Assembly: GCF_958445495.1 (NCBI RefSeq)
Contig: NZ_CAUCSQ010000008.1
Coordinates: forward strand, 1-64,000
Direction of reading: 5' to 3'
DNA from: an uncultured Bacteroides sp.
GTDB lineage: Bacteria > Bacteroidota > Bacteroidia > Bacteroidales > Bacteroidaceae
DNA length: 64,000 nt
The position numbers and the translations under genes were made by a program. Of this stretch, positions 53,475 through 61,844 are shown one piece after another. The first letter of the stretch is position 1; the number at the start of each line of letters is the position of its first letter. The notes beneath the pieces were generated by a model. The model had not been told where the DNA came from. It ran no database searches and saw only the letters and a program-made list of their open reading frames with translations.

Positions 53475-54533
53475 ATGAAGAAGAAACTGACCGGATTCGC
53501 ATTGTTGCTGGCTGCCGTCTCCTTGGGAGGCATGCAGCCTGCGGAAGCGTGTACACGTGCCGTCTACATCGGTCCGGACCAAATGGTGGTGACCGGCCGT
53601 ACGATGGACTGGAAAGAAGATATCATGTCAAACATTTATGTATTTCCGCGCGGTATCCGGCGTGTGGGGCATAATAAGGAAAAAACGGTAAACTGGACTT
53701 CCAAATACGGGAGTGTAATCGCAACCGGGTATGACATAGGGACTTGTGACGGAATGAATGAAAAAGGGCTGGTCGCGAGCCTGCTTTTCCTTCCCGAATC
53801 CGTTTACTCTCTTCCCGGCGATACCCGTCCGGCGATGGGAATCAGTATTTGGACCCAGTATGTGCTCGACAATTTCGCCACGGTGCATGAGGCGGTGGAG
53901 GAGCTGGAGAAGGAGACTTTCCGGATTGACGCTCCCCGCATGCCGAACGGAGGCCCCGAATCTACCTTGCATTTGGCTATTACCGATGAGACGGGGAATA
54001 CGGCTGTCCTGGAATATCTGGACGGGAAATTGAGCATTCATGAAGGGAAGGACTACCGGGTGATGACGAATTCCCCGCGCTATGACTACCAGTTGGCTAT
54101 CAATGATTACTGGAAGGAGATTGGCGGGTTGCAGATGTTGCCGGGAACGAACCGTGCGAGCGACCGTTTTGTACGCGCCTCTTTCTATATCCATGCCATT
54201 CCGCAGACTGCCGACGCGAAAATCGCCGTTCCCGGAGTATTGAGCGTGATGCGCAATGTGTCCGTTCCGTTCGGTATCAATACGCCGGAGAAACCTTATA
54301 TTTCCTCTACCCGCTGGCGTTCCGTCTCCGACCAGAAAAATAAGGTGTATTATTTTGAGTCTACCCTGACGCCGAATTTGTTCTGGCTGGATTTGAAAAA
54401 GATTGATTTCAGCCCGAAGGCGGGGATAAAGAAGCTGTCTTTGACAAAAGGGGAAATCTATGCGGGGGATGCGGTGAAAGACTTGAAAGACAGCAAGCCG
54501 TTTACCTTCTTGTTCCAGACTCCGGCCATGTAG
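53475..54533 (+). CDS. Choloylglycine hydrolase family enzyme (linear amide C-N hydrolase)
   Basis: The 352-residue exported protein has a signal peptide ending QPAEA, so that Cys26 becomes the N-terminal nucleophile. Around it CTRAVYIGPDQMVVTGRTMDW conserves Arg42 and Asp45, equivalent to the Arg and Asp of bile salt hydrolases (Cys+16 and Cys+19), and the Ntn-fold continues with GMNEKGLVASLLFL and TNSPRYDYQLAINDYW. The family contains bile salt hydrolases and penicillin V acylases; which amide is split, conjugated bile salts or N-acyl compounds, cannot be decided from the motifs. Its export suggests a periplasmic enzyme. It stands alone, followed by a bidirectional terminator. Confidence 0.9.
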   Translation: MKKKLTGFALLLAAVSLGGMQPAEACTRAVYIGPDQMVVTGRTMDWKEDIMSNIYVFPRGIRRVGHNKEKTVNWTSKYGSVIATGYDIGTCDGMNEKGLVASLLFLPESVYSLPGDTRPAMGISIWTQYVLDNFATVHEAVEELEKETFRIDAPRMPNGGPESTLHLAITDETGNTAVLEYLDGKLSIHEGKDYRVMTNSPRYDYQLAINDYWKEIGGLQMLPGTNRASDRFVRASFYIHAIPQTADAKIAVPGVLSVMRNVSVPFGINTPEKPYISSTRWRSVSDQKNKVYYFESTLTPNLFWLDLKKIDFSPKAGIKKLSLTKGEIYAGDAVKDLKDSKPFTFLFQTPAM

Positions 54534-54615
54534 CTTGGGCCGTCTTTGAGACAAAGAGGGGCGAAGCTGGGATGAGTATGCAGGATAGTTACGGATGGGA
54601 TATGCAAACATAAAA

Positions 54616-54664
54616 AGAACTGCATCATAACTCGGAAACAGAGTTTGATGCAGCTCTTTTTATA
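54616..54664. terminator. Bidirectional terminator
   Basis: GAACTGCATCATAACTC and GAGTTTGATGCAGCTC form a long imperfect stem, with T-runs on both strands. It separates the convergent hydrolase gene and the dipeptidase gene ending at 54744. Confidence 0.85.
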
Positions 54665-54743
54665 GCCGTCAGAGGCTGTCAAGTTCCGGATTAAAAGCCC
54701 GCTTTCTCTAAAAATGAGTGCTGGCGTTCCTTTCGCTTGCGGC

Positions 54744-56129
54744 TTATGTCCTTTTTTCCCCGTCTTGCCGTCTGGCATATTCCTGATGGAATTCTGCCAC
54801 GGCTTCTATGCCTTTCCGGAAAATGTCCAGTGAGAAGTTCTCGTTGGGTGAGTGGATGGCGTCCGATTCCAGTCCGAATCCCATCAGGACGGTCTTGATG
54901 CCCAATACTTGTTCGAAAGTGGAGATGATGGGAATGCTGCCGCCCCGTCTTACAGCCAGGGGCTTCTTCCCGAAGGCAATTTCAAATCCTTTCTCGGCTG
55001 CCTGGTAGGCGGGAAGGGAGATGGGGCAGACATACCCCTGTCCTCCGTGCATCGGGGTGACTTTCACTTGCACCGTATCGGGGGCAATGCTGAGGATGTA
55101 GTCGGCAAACTGTCGGGATATCTTATGATGTTCCTGGTGCGGAACCAGCCGGCAGGATACTTTGGCGCAGGCTTTTGAAGGAAGGACGGTTTTCGAACCT
55201 TCTCCCGTATATCCGCCCCATATCCCGCATACGTCGAAAGACGGGCGGCAACTGTTGCGTTCCAGCGTGCTGTATCCCTTTTCCCCGGACACTTCTTTCA
55301 CGCCGATTGCCTCTTTGTACTTCTGTTCGTCGAAAGGTATGCGGGCAATCATGTCCCGTTCGGCTTGCGGCACTTCTTCCACATCGTCGTAGAAGCCGGG
55401 CACGGTGATGCGTCCGTCCGCATCTGTCACCTTGCCGATAATCTGGCAGAGCACGTTGAGCGGATTGGCTACCGCACCGCCGAAGTGGCCGGAATGCAGG
55501 TCGCGGTTCGGTCCCGTCACTTCTATTTCCCAATAGGCAAGCCCGCGCAGGCCTGTAGTCAACGAAGGCAGTTCCGCCCCCAGCATGCTTGTGTCCGAAA
55601 CGAGGATGACGTCCGCTTTCAGGAGTTCTTTATGCTCTTCGCAGAAGGCTTCCAGGCTGGGGGAGCCGATTTCTTCTTCTCCTTCGATGATGAATTTCAC
55701 GTTGTTCTTCAACAGCCCGTTTTTAAGAAGGTATTCGAAAGCCTTCACTTGGATGAAAGACTGCCCTTTGTCGTCGTCCGCCCCGCGCGCCCAGATGCGT
55801 CCGTCACGTATTTCCGGTTCGAACGGCCGGCTTTTCCAGAGTTCCAGCGGTTCGGCGGGCATCACGTCATAGTGGGCGTAAACCAGTACGGTCTTGGCGT
55901 CCGGGGAGACCGTCTTCTGGGCGAAGACAATCGGATTCCCTTTGGAGGGCATTACCAACGCTTCGTCTGCTCCCGCTTCGAGAAGCAGTTGCGCCCATCG
56001 TTCGGCGCAGGCCAGCATGTCGTCGTGATGTTCGGGCAGGGCGCTGATGCTGGGGATACGAATCAGGCTGAACAGGTCTTCCATGATTCGGGATTCGTTC
56101 GCTGCGATGTATTTCTGAATTTCGTTCAT
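54744..56129 (-). CDS. M20 family dipeptidase
   Basis: The 461-residue metallopeptidase has the M20 zinc-site motifs VYAHYDVMP (His and Asp), RGADDDKGQ, GEEEIGSPS (Glu pair) and DLHSGHFGG (dimerisation domain). It ends near HSPNENFSLDIF with the last His ligand. The size and motif spacing match the dipeptidase group related to CNDP/PepV rather than acetylornithine deacetylase. It should split dipeptides in the cytosol; its specificity is unknown. It lies 30 nt after aroC and is probably co-transcribed with it. Confidence 0.9.
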   Translation of the reverse strand: MNEIQKYIAANESRIMEDLFSLIRIPSISALPEHHDDMLACAERWAQLLLEAGADEALVMPSKGNPIVFAQKTVSPDAKTVLVYAHYDVMPAEPLELWKSRPFEPEIRDGRIWARGADDDKGQSFIQVKAFEYLLKNGLLKNNVKFIIEGEEEIGSPSLEAFCEEHKELLKADVILVSDTSMLGAELPSLTTGLRGLAYWEIEVTGPNRDLHSGHFGGAVANPLNVLCQIIGKVTDADGRITVPGFYDDVEEVPQAERDMIARIPFDEQKYKEAIGVKEVSGEKGYSTLERNSCRPSFDVCGIWGGYTGEGSKTVLPSKACAKVSCRLVPHQEHHKISRQFADYILSIAPDTVQVKVTPMHGGQGYVCPISLPAYQAAEKGFEIAFGKKPLAVRRGGSIPIISTFEQVLGIKTVLMGFGLESDAIHSPNENFSLDIFRKGIEAVAEFHQEYARRQDGEKRT

Positions 56130-56159
56130 ATAGGCAAATTAGCGTGTTAGGTGATGGTG

Positions 56160-57236
56160 TCAGAGTTGCGTTGTCTTGTCCAGCAGGTAATAGTCGAGTA
56201 TCGTCATGGCGGCCATCGCTTCGACGATGGGCACGGCACGGGGGAGCACGCATGCGTCATGGCGGCCGCGGGCTTTCAGGGTCGTGTCTATTCCGTTGAT
56301 GTTCACGGTTTCCTGTTCCATCAGCAGGGTGGCTATCGGCTTGAACACGACGCGGAAATAGATGTCCTGTCCGTTGCTTATGCCTCCCTGGATGCCGCCG
56401 GAATGGTTGGTATGCGTTTCAATCCGCCCGTTGTTATTGTAAAAGACGTCGTTTTGTTCGGAACCTTTCATTTTCAGTCCTTTGAATCCTTCGCCGTATT
56501 CAAACGCTTTGGCGGCGTTGATGCTTAGCATCGCGTTGCCCAGCGCTGCGTGCAGCTTGCCGAAAACCGGTTGTCCCAGTCCGATGGGGCATCCTTTGAT
56601 GACGCAGGTCAGCGTGCCGCCGATGGTGTCGCCTTCTCCTTTCACCTTATATATAAGGTCTGCCATTTCTTTTGCCTTCTCCGGGTCGGGGCAACGCACG
56701 TCATTGGTCTCTATCAGGTCGAGGTTGTAGTCGGAATAGCTTCCCTCCAACTTGATGGGGCCTACTTGCGAGGTATAAGCGGTGATGCTGATACCCAGTT
56801 GGCGGAGGGCGAGCTTTGCCAGTGCGCCCGCCACGACGCGGGAAATCGTCTCGCGCGCCGATGAACGTCCGCCGCCGCGGTGGTCGCGGATTCCGTATTT
56901 CACGGTGTAAGTGTAATCCGCATGTGAGGGGCGGTACACGTTTTTCAGGTTGTTATAGTCATCGGAATGCTGGTTCTCGTTCCATACGATAAACCCGATG
57001 GGGCATCCGGTGGATTTTCCTTCGAAGATGCCGGAGAGGAATTCTACTTTATCAGGCTCTTTGCGTGCTGTGGTGAGGATGGATTGGCCGGGACGGCGGC
57101 GATTGAGCTCTTGCTGTACAAATTCTTCGTCAATCGTGATTCCGGAAGGAAATCCGTCGATAACTCCCCCGACTCCTTTCCCGTGAGACTCACCGAAACT
57201 TGTCAGTCGAAAAATGTTGCCAAATGAATTAAACAT
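56160..57236 (-). CDS. aroC: Chorismate synthase
   Basis: The 358-residue enzyme begins MFNSFGNIFRLTSFGESHGKGVGGVIDGFPSG (family N-motif GESHG) and has RPSHADYTYTVKYGIRDHRGGGRSSARET, the FMN/EPSP-binding signature, and the C-terminal GRHDACVLPRAVPIVEAM. It removes phosphate from EPSP using reduced FMN to make chorismate for aromatic compounds. A -7 box (TATATTTG) lies at 57274-57267. Length is normal for the family. Confidence 0.98.
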   Translation of the reverse strand: MFNSFGNIFRLTSFGESHGKGVGGVIDGFPSGITIDEEFVQQELNRRRPGQSILTTARKEPDKVEFLSGIFEGKSTGCPIGFIVWNENQHSDDYNNLKNVYRPSHADYTYTVKYGIRDHRGGGRSSARETISRVVAGALAKLALRQLGISITAYTSQVGPIKLEGSYSDYNLDLIETNDVRCPDPEKAKEMADLIYKVKGEGDTIGGTLTCVIKGCPIGLGQPVFGKLHAALGNAMLSINAAKAFEYGEGFKGLKMKGSEQNDVFYNNNGRIETHTNHSGGIQGGISNGQDIYFRVVFKPIATLLMEQETVNINGIDTTLKARGRHDACVLPRAVPIVEAMAAMTILDYYLLDKTTQL

Positions 57237-57266
57237 AGTTGTGGCTTTTTTAAAATTATATCATTG

Positions 57267-57274
57267 CAAATATA
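57267..57274 (-). promoter_or_regulatory. Probable -7 box for aroC
   Basis: On the minus strand the bases read TATATTTG, matching TAnnTTTG about 31 nt before the aroC start at 57236. Confidence 0.5.
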
Positions 57275-57342
57275 ACAAACTTTTTGATAAGAAGCTCGGG
57301 TTCTTGAAATATCTTCGAAAAAGGGAATGATTTGCCTCGCTT

Positions 57343-58143
57343 TCAAAATACGTACCCGAAACCGATGTTCAGGTATATGGGGTACATGGAGAAACTGATT
57401 GTGCGGAAATCTTTTTTAAAGATATCGTTCAGTCCCCAGGTAAGGTCTGCGTATATGTTGAGGTGTTTGAACGCGCGCCATTCCGCTCCCGCCTGCAGCC
57501 CCCACTGGAAGCGCCTTAAATCGCCTGAGAAATCGTAGGTGGCTATTTTGCCGTCCGTGAATTCCGCTTTGGGGCCGGTAGGGTTGTCCTCACGCAGGTA
57601 TCCTTCGTACACATGGCCCGAAAATTCTTTCGAAAGCAGGTACGAAAAGTAAGGGCCGGCTTTTATGTGCCAGCGGCCGCTTATTTTGTAGGCGGCTGTC
57701 AGGGGGACGGTGAGCCCCGCGGTGTGTACTTTGGTCTTTACGCCTCCTGTCCACATGCCGCTGACCCGTTCGCCTCCTTGTCCCAGAATTTCCATGCCGT
57801 AGTTCTTTACGGTGGCTTTGGTAGTCATCGCCTTGTTTTCGAGCCGCAGCCCGACGGTGACGCCCAATTTGTCCCGGACGGCGAACCATTTGGTTATTTC
57901 TCCTCCGATACTGATAGCCAGGGTGGGATTGTAGCCGTCTACCGAACGGATTTCCACAGGCAGGGGCAGCGGTGCCGTGCCGCCGATGTTGAATCCTGCT
58001 TTTATCTCGTATTCCAGTCCGCGGAGGGCGGAACGGACGAGTGTCTCGTTCCTGTCAACCTGGGAGTAGCCGGGCAGGGCTGTCCCTATGCATACCGACA
58101 GGCAGAAGATGAAAGAAAAACGGTTGAATCTTGTTGTTTTCAT
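57343..58143 (-). CDS. PorT-type outer-membrane beta-barrel protein
   Basis: The 266-residue product has a signal peptide (FIFCLSVCIGTALPGYSQ). After it come alternating amphipathic strands (YEIKAGFNIGG, NPTLAISIGGEITKWFAV, LGVTVGLRLENKA, VPLTAAYKISGRWHIKAGPYFSYLLS, HLNIYADLTWGLNDIF) ending in SMYPIYLNIGFGYVF, an aromatic barrel terminus. This is the outer-membrane beta-barrel (PorT-like, 8-10 strand) family common in Bacteroides. No substrate is known. It follows the PCMD lipoprotein gene by 57 nt, so the two may work together at the cell envelope. Confidence 0.85.
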   Translation of the reverse strand: MKTTRFNRFSFIFCLSVCIGTALPGYSQVDRNETLVRSALRGLEYEIKAGFNIGGTAPLPLPVEIRSVDGYNPTLAISIGGEITKWFAVRDKLGVTVGLRLENKAMTTKATVKNYGMEILGQGGERVSGMWTGGVKTKVHTAGLTVPLTAAYKISGRWHIKAGPYFSYLLSKEFSGHVYEGYLREDNPTGPKAEFTDGKIATYDFSGDLRRFQWGLQAGAEWRAFKHLNIYADLTWGLNDIFKKDFRTISFSMYPIYLNIGFGYVF

Positions 58144-58200
58144 AAAAATGGGTTTATTCGTATGTAGTGCCGTCCTTCGGGCGGAAGAGCCCGGAGGGGC

Positions 58201-59286
58201 TTAGTTTTCCGGATGGTAAACGAGTTCTGCTTCGTCAATCAGCAGGGTGCTTCCGACCGCGCCGTTGAAATAGGCGCCTTCCAGGCTTGAAGTGAATACG
58301 ATGGACAGGTTGTATTTCCCTTTTTTCAGCTTTTCCTTGTCGATGTATCTGCCGGGGAGCGTGACGAACGGGAGTTTGAAGTAGGTCCATTCGTCCGTTT
58401 CTCCGGCATTGTCTATGCGGGCGACGGAGACCAGGCTGGGGCTGGTGAAGGTATTCGTCCCGTCGAGGGTGGGGACGGATTCGCTTGTTTCGTACATGAT
58501 GGCATAGATGTCGCATATGTCGCGTTTCCCTTCAACGTTTTTGCCTCCTTCCGTGAATTTGTCTCCCGCCTTGTATTTGTAGTATCCTGCAAGGAACGTG
58601 GGGACATGGCGGAACGGGAGCCCGAACTTGGTGGCTTCCAGCGGTTTGCTCATGGCGTTGTTTACATCGAAAGAGCCGATGAACAGGTTTCCGGCGGCGA
58701 TGGGCATTCCTACCAGGCTGCCGAAGAACCCGGTGCTGCGCGTGACTAGCGACAGGCATTTGCCGGCTTTTCCTTCCGTTGCCTGGAAAGTGGGGTAGTC
58801 GTCTGCCGTCTTGGCTACTCCGGTCATGGCGTAACCGGCGTTTCCGCTCGCCCATTCCATCGTGACTTTCCCTTTTTCGCGTTCCACGAATATGTAGTAC
58901 TTCTTTCCGCCGAGCGTGTCTTCAAAGCTGTAGTCGGTGGCGAGTTCCGTGTCGATGACGGATACTCGGTAGTTTTTCTTCCAGATGCCGTCGGCTGCCG
59001 TGACGGTATATCCTTGCGGGGATTCGAAATTGCGCACTGTTCCGCTTGCCGGGTCGATTGTGGCTCCCGGGGTGAGTGTAAATTCCGGTTCGAGGGTGGA
59101 AACGTCCGTGCCCGGACCGACGAATAGTGTCACCGAATTGTTGTTGATGATGGGGCTGGTAGTCATTTCCACGTCGGGAAGGCTGCAGCTTAGTATGTCC
59201 GCTTCCGCATTGGGGGCTTCTTTGCGGATGCAGGAAGATGAAACGAGTGCCGGCAGTAAACAGGCGATTACGTGTTTTGCTTTCAT
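58201..59286 (-). CDS. PCMD-domain lipoprotein
   Basis: The 361-residue lipoprotein (lipid cysteine in VSSSCIRKEAPN) has an N-terminal Ig-like, DUF-type beta domain at about residues 30-115 (NSVTLFVGPGTDVSTLEPEFTLTPGATIDPASGTVRNF, cut here into family-like strands) and a C-terminal PCMD (putative carbohydrate metabolism) domain (WASGNAGYAMTGVAKTADDYP, SLVTRSTGFFGSL, VNNAMSKPLEATKFGLPF, FLAGYYKYKAGDKFTEGGK). PCMD proteins are surface lipoproteins of Bacteroidetes, probably glycan binding; function is otherwise unknown. The gene is first in a unit with the barrel protein gene. Confidence 0.85.
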   Translation of the reverse strand: MKAKHVIACLLPALVSSSCIRKEAPNAEADILSCSLPDVEMTTSPIINNNSVTLFVGPGTDVSTLEPEFTLTPGATIDPASGTVRNFESPQGYTVTAADGIWKKNYRVSVIDTELATDYSFEDTLGGKKYYIFVEREKGKVTMEWASGNAGYAMTGVAKTADDYPTFQATEGKAGKCLSLVTRSTGFFGSLVGMPIAAGNLFIGSFDVNNAMSKPLEATKFGLPFRHVPTFLAGYYKYKAGDKFTEGGKNVEGKRDICDIYAIMYETSESVPTLDGTNTFTSPSLVSVARIDNAGETDEWTYFKLPFVTLPGRYIDKEKLKKGKYNLSIVFTSSLEGAYFNGAVGSTLLIDEAELVYHPEN

Positions 59287-59389
59287 TTTTCTACTGATTC
59301 TTTCTGTTAAAGTTCGGTTTTCGGGAAGATTAATAACAATATGGAATTTAATTTGTTCGGAATAGGGTGTCCGGTAGAAAAGAATTTTC

Positions 59390-59397
59390 TATTTTTG
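59390..59397 (+). promoter_or_regulatory. Probable -7 box for the desulfidase-like gene
   Basis: TATTTTTG matches TAnnTTTG 23 nt before the ATG at 59420. No good -33 element is seen. Confidence 0.4.
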
Positions 59398-59419
59398 TAA
59401 CTGTAAACTTTAAGAACGC

Positions 59420-60703
59420 ATGAATGAATCTGAAAGACAGCAAATTATAAAGCTGGTTAAAAGGGAAGTGATTCCTGCCATCGGATGTACGGAACCTATC
59501 GCTGTGGCTCTTTGTGTAGCCAAGGCAGCGGAGACATTGGGAATGAGGCCGGAAAGAGTAGAAGTACTGTTGAGTGCCAACATACTGAAAAATGCGATGG
59601 GAGTGGGCATTCCCGGAACAGGCATGGTGGGGCTTCCCATTGCTGTCGCGCTGGGGGCGTTGGGCGGCAAGTCCGATTACCGGTTGGAGGTACTGAAAGA
59701 TTGCACTCCGGAAACCGTGGAACAGGGGAAGCGGTTTATTGCCGAAAAACGAATCTGCATTTCTCTGAAAGAGGGCATTGCGGAAAAGTTGTACATCGAG
59801 GTGGTTTGCCATGCCGGCGGGAAGACGGCGAAGGCTGTGATTGCCGGCGGACATACTTCTTTTGTTTATCTGGCGTCGGACGGCCGTGTGCTGCTTGACA
59901 AACAGCGGGCTGCCGATGAGGAGGAGGAAGAGGCGTTTCCCGAACTGAGTCTTCGGAAGGTGTATGACTTTGCGCTGGAGGCTCCTCTGGAGGAAATCCG
60001 TTTTATCCTTGATACCGCCCGTTTGAATAAGGCTGCCGCCGAGCAGGCGTTTCAAGGCGATTACGGGCATGCGTTGGGTAAAATGCTCCGCGGTACGTAT
60101 GAGCACAAGATTATGGGGGACAGTGTGTTCTCCCACATCCTTTCTTATACTTCGGCTGCTTGCGACGCGCGTATGGCTGGGGCGATGATTCCTGTCATGA
60201 GCAATTCCGGCAGCGGGAACCAGGGCATATCCGCCACGCTTCCCGTGGTGGTCTTTGCCGAGGAAAACGGCAAGACTGAGGAGGAGCTTGTCCGCGCCTT
60301 GATGTTGAGCCATCTCACCGTGATTTATATCAAGCAGAGTCTGGGACGTCTTTCCGCTTTATGCGGCTGTGTGGTAGCCGCCACCGGTTCCAGTTGCGGA
60401 ATTACGTGGTTAATGGGAGGTAATTACAACCAGGTCGCTTTCGCTGTTCAGAATATGATTGCCAACCTGACGGGCATGATTTGTGACGGGGCGAAACCGA
60501 GTTGCGCGCTGAAAGTGACGACCGGGGTGTCTACTGCCGTATTATCGGCTATGATGGCGATGGAAAACCGCTGTGTGACTTCTGTGGAGGGAATTATCGA
60601 CGAGGATGTGGACCAGAGTATCCGCAATCTTACCAGGATAGGGTCGCAAGCGATGAATGAGACGGATAAAATGGTATTGGATATAATGACTCATAAATGT
60701 TGA
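59420..60703 (+). CDS. L-cysteine desulfidase-like protein (UPF0597 / serine dehydratase alpha family)
   Basis: The 427-residue cytosolic protein matches the YhaM/CyuA group: PAIGCTEPIAVALCVAKAAE at the N-terminus (first Cys of the Fe-S site), VMSNSGSGNQGISATLPVVVFAEENG, GCVVAATGSSCGITWLMGG and MICDGAKPSCALKVTTGVSTAVLSAM. These Cys residues hold a [4Fe-4S] cluster in relatives that split L-cysteine to pyruvate, ammonia and sulfide. Activity on serine or other thiols is possible. It is a single gene flanked by a palindromic terminator-like element. Confidence 0.88.
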   Translation: MNESERQQIIKLVKREVIPAIGCTEPIAVALCVAKAAETLGMRPERVEVLLSANILKNAMGVGIPGTGMVGLPIAVALGALGGKSDYRLEVLKDCTPETVEQGKRFIAEKRICISLKEGIAEKLYIEVVCHAGGKTAKAVIAGGHTSFVYLASDGRVLLDKQRAADEEEEEAFPELSLRKVYDFALEAPLEEIRFILDTARLNKAAAEQAFQGDYGHALGKMLRGTYEHKIMGDSVFSHILSYTSAACDARMAGAMIPVMSNSGSGNQGISATLPVVVFAEENGKTEEELVRALMLSHLTVIYIKQSLGRLSALCGCVVAATGSSCGITWLMGGNYNQVAFAVQNMIANLTGMICDGAKPSCALKVTTGVSTAVLSAMMAMENRCVTSVEGIIDEDVDQSIRNLTRIGSQAMNETDKMVLDIMTHKC

Positions 60704-60732
60704 TTGATGAAGGCGGGGGAGGATTAGGAGGC

Positions 60733-60760
60733 TGTATCCGGAACCGGTTCCGGATACAGT
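60733..60760. terminator. Perfect 28-bp palindrome between convergent genes
   Basis: CTGTATCCGGAACC (60733-60746) is followed directly by its reverse complement, with no loop bases, and then by T-rich sequence. It sits between the convergent desulfidase-like gene and slyD, and probably ends transcription on the plus strand. Four bases in the middle would have to open to form the RNA loop. Confidence 0.6.
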
Positions 60761-60776
60761 CTTCTAATTTTCCGGC

Positions 60777-61367
60777 TTAGTGGCAATGTCCGCCTTCGCA
60801 TCCGCAGTTGTCGCCGCATTCGTGGTCGCCGCAACCTTCGCCGCAGCTTCCGCATCCGCAACCGCATCCTTCGCCGCTCATCAGCTTTATCAGCTCTTGA
60901 ATCTCTTCATTGGTGGCGGGGCGGTTTTCAATGACTTCGCCTTCGAATATCAGGTCGGCGCCCGCTAACGGATGGTTGAGGTCTACTACTACCACATCCG
61001 GCTTTATCTCTACCACGCTGGCATTCACCCGTTGTCCTTCGTTGGTCTGCAAAGGAACGATGTTTCCTTCTTTTATATGTTCGCTGTCGAATTTGCCGTC
61101 AATCTCGAAAATATGTTTGGGAAGGTCTATGACGTGTTGTTCGTCATATTCTCCGTATGCTTTGTCCGCCGGAATCGTGAAATCGAATTTGTCGCCTTTG
61201 GAAAGAGGGGTTAGCTGGTTTTCAAAATCTTCAAGGGTCGTACCCAGGCCTGAAATGAACTGGAAAGGGTGTTCCGCCTTGGCTTCTTCGAACAGTTCTT
61301 TTTCTCCGTCTTCCATTGTGTATAGTTTGTATGCAACGGTAATGTACTTGTTTTCTGCTGTTTTCAT
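60777..61367 (-). CDS. slyD: FKBP-type peptidyl-prolyl isomerase, SlyD-like, with metal-binding tail
   Basis: The 196-residue protein has the SlyD fold: N-terminal ITVAYKLYTMEDGE, the FKBP part with GLGTTLEDFENQLTPLSKGDKFDF, then the IF domain (AYGEYDEQHVIDLPKHIF) and NHPLAGADLIFEGEV. The last 32 residues are dominated by Gly, Cys, His and Asp/Glu (pattern GCGCGCGSCGEGCG, then DHECGDNCGC), a metal-binding tail as in E. coli SlyD, which binds Ni2+. It should catalyse prolyl isomerisation and act as a chaperone and metal carrier. A -7 box TATCTTTG is at 61421-61414 on the minus strand. Confidence 0.93.
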   Translation of the reverse strand: MKTAENKYITVAYKLYTMEDGEKELFEEAKAEHPFQFISGLGTTLEDFENQLTPLSKGDKFDFTIPADKAYGEYDEQHVIDLPKHIFEIDGKFDSEHIKEGNIVPLQTNEGQRVNASVVEIKPDVVVVDLNHPLAGADLIFEGEVIENRPATNEEIQELIKLMSGEGCGCGCGSCGEGCGDHECGDNCGCEGGHCH

Positions 61368-61413
61368 CTGATTTTTTTATTTCTGATTAATAAATTCCTG
61401 GAATATAGGCCGG

Positions 61414-61421
61414 CAAAGATA
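61414..61421 (-). promoter_or_regulatory. Probable -7 box for slyD
   Basis: On the minus strand the bases read TATCTTTG, matching TAnnTTTG about 47 nt before the slyD start at 61367. Confidence 0.45.
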
Positions 61422-61612
61422 CGAATTATTTGCTTGTCCTTGGGTATGGGGAAGGTAAATTTCAGATTATTAAGTGCTTTTGTCAGGAGGGGAAGGCGGG
61501 GGATAGGGTTAGACAATCGTTGTAAATTCAACCGTTAAGTGATAAAATAGAGAAATAATGCCGCTGTTTTCTTACAATTATTCGCTTTTATGTGATTTTT
61601 TTCTTCGATTTG

Positions 61613-61643
61613 TTTGGAGATAATAAAAAAGCCCTTACCTTTG
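61613..61643 (+). promoter_or_regulatory. Promoter of the ilv operon
   Basis: TTTG (61613-61616), a 19-nt spacer and TACCTTTG (61636-61643) form a perfect Bacteroides -33/-7 promoter. Transcription should begin near 61650, about 20 nt before the leader peptide. Confidence 0.8.
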
Positions 61644-61670
61644 CAGCACGAAAATAAAGCATAAGGAAAA

Positions 61671-61748
61671 ATGAATATGTTACATACATCTATTAACCTG
61701 GCAGTCTTGCATATTATTCGCGTCGTGGTGGTCCCATCAAGAGCGTGA
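61671..61748 (+). CDS. ilv leader peptide (25 codons)
   Basis: The ATG at 61671 opens a 25-codon ORF ending TGA at 61748, rich in Leu, Ile and Val: it has LHTSINLAVL, then HIIRVVVV, with the dense run of Ile-Ile-Arg-Val-Val-Val-Val just upstream of the stop. Eleven of 25 codons are branched-chain. It lies 28 nt after the promoter -7 box and directly before the attenuator hairpins. Its stop codon overlaps segment 2 (61745-61754), as required for ribosome-controlled attenuation. Confidence 0.88.
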   Translation: MNMLHTSINLAVLHIIRVVVVPSRA

Positions 61749-61830
61749 GAAAGGTTTTATGTATGTGTTCGTACCGTAAAAGATAGAATTTGGAGCCTTT
61801 CTCACTTGTGTGAGGGAGGCTCTTTAATTA
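61745..61830 (+). promoter_or_regulatory. Transcription attenuator of the ilv operon
   Basis: Segment 2 GTGAGAAAGG (61745-61754) can pair fully with segment 3 CCTTTCTCAC (61796-61805) to form an antiterminator. Segment 3, extended to 61793-61805, alternatively pairs with segment 4 (61810-61822, GTGAGGGAGGCTC) in a 13-bp stem with a TTGT loop, followed by a short T-rich stretch (61823-61830): the terminator. A ribosome stalled on the Ile/Val codons leaves segment 2 free; one that reaches the stop covers it. Regulation by branched-chain aminoacyl-tRNA is inferred from this layout. A further stem (TTTTATG with CGTAAAA, 61755-61781) fits inside the antiterminator loop. Confidence 0.85.
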
Positions 61831-61844
61831 AAAGATGGATTGAA

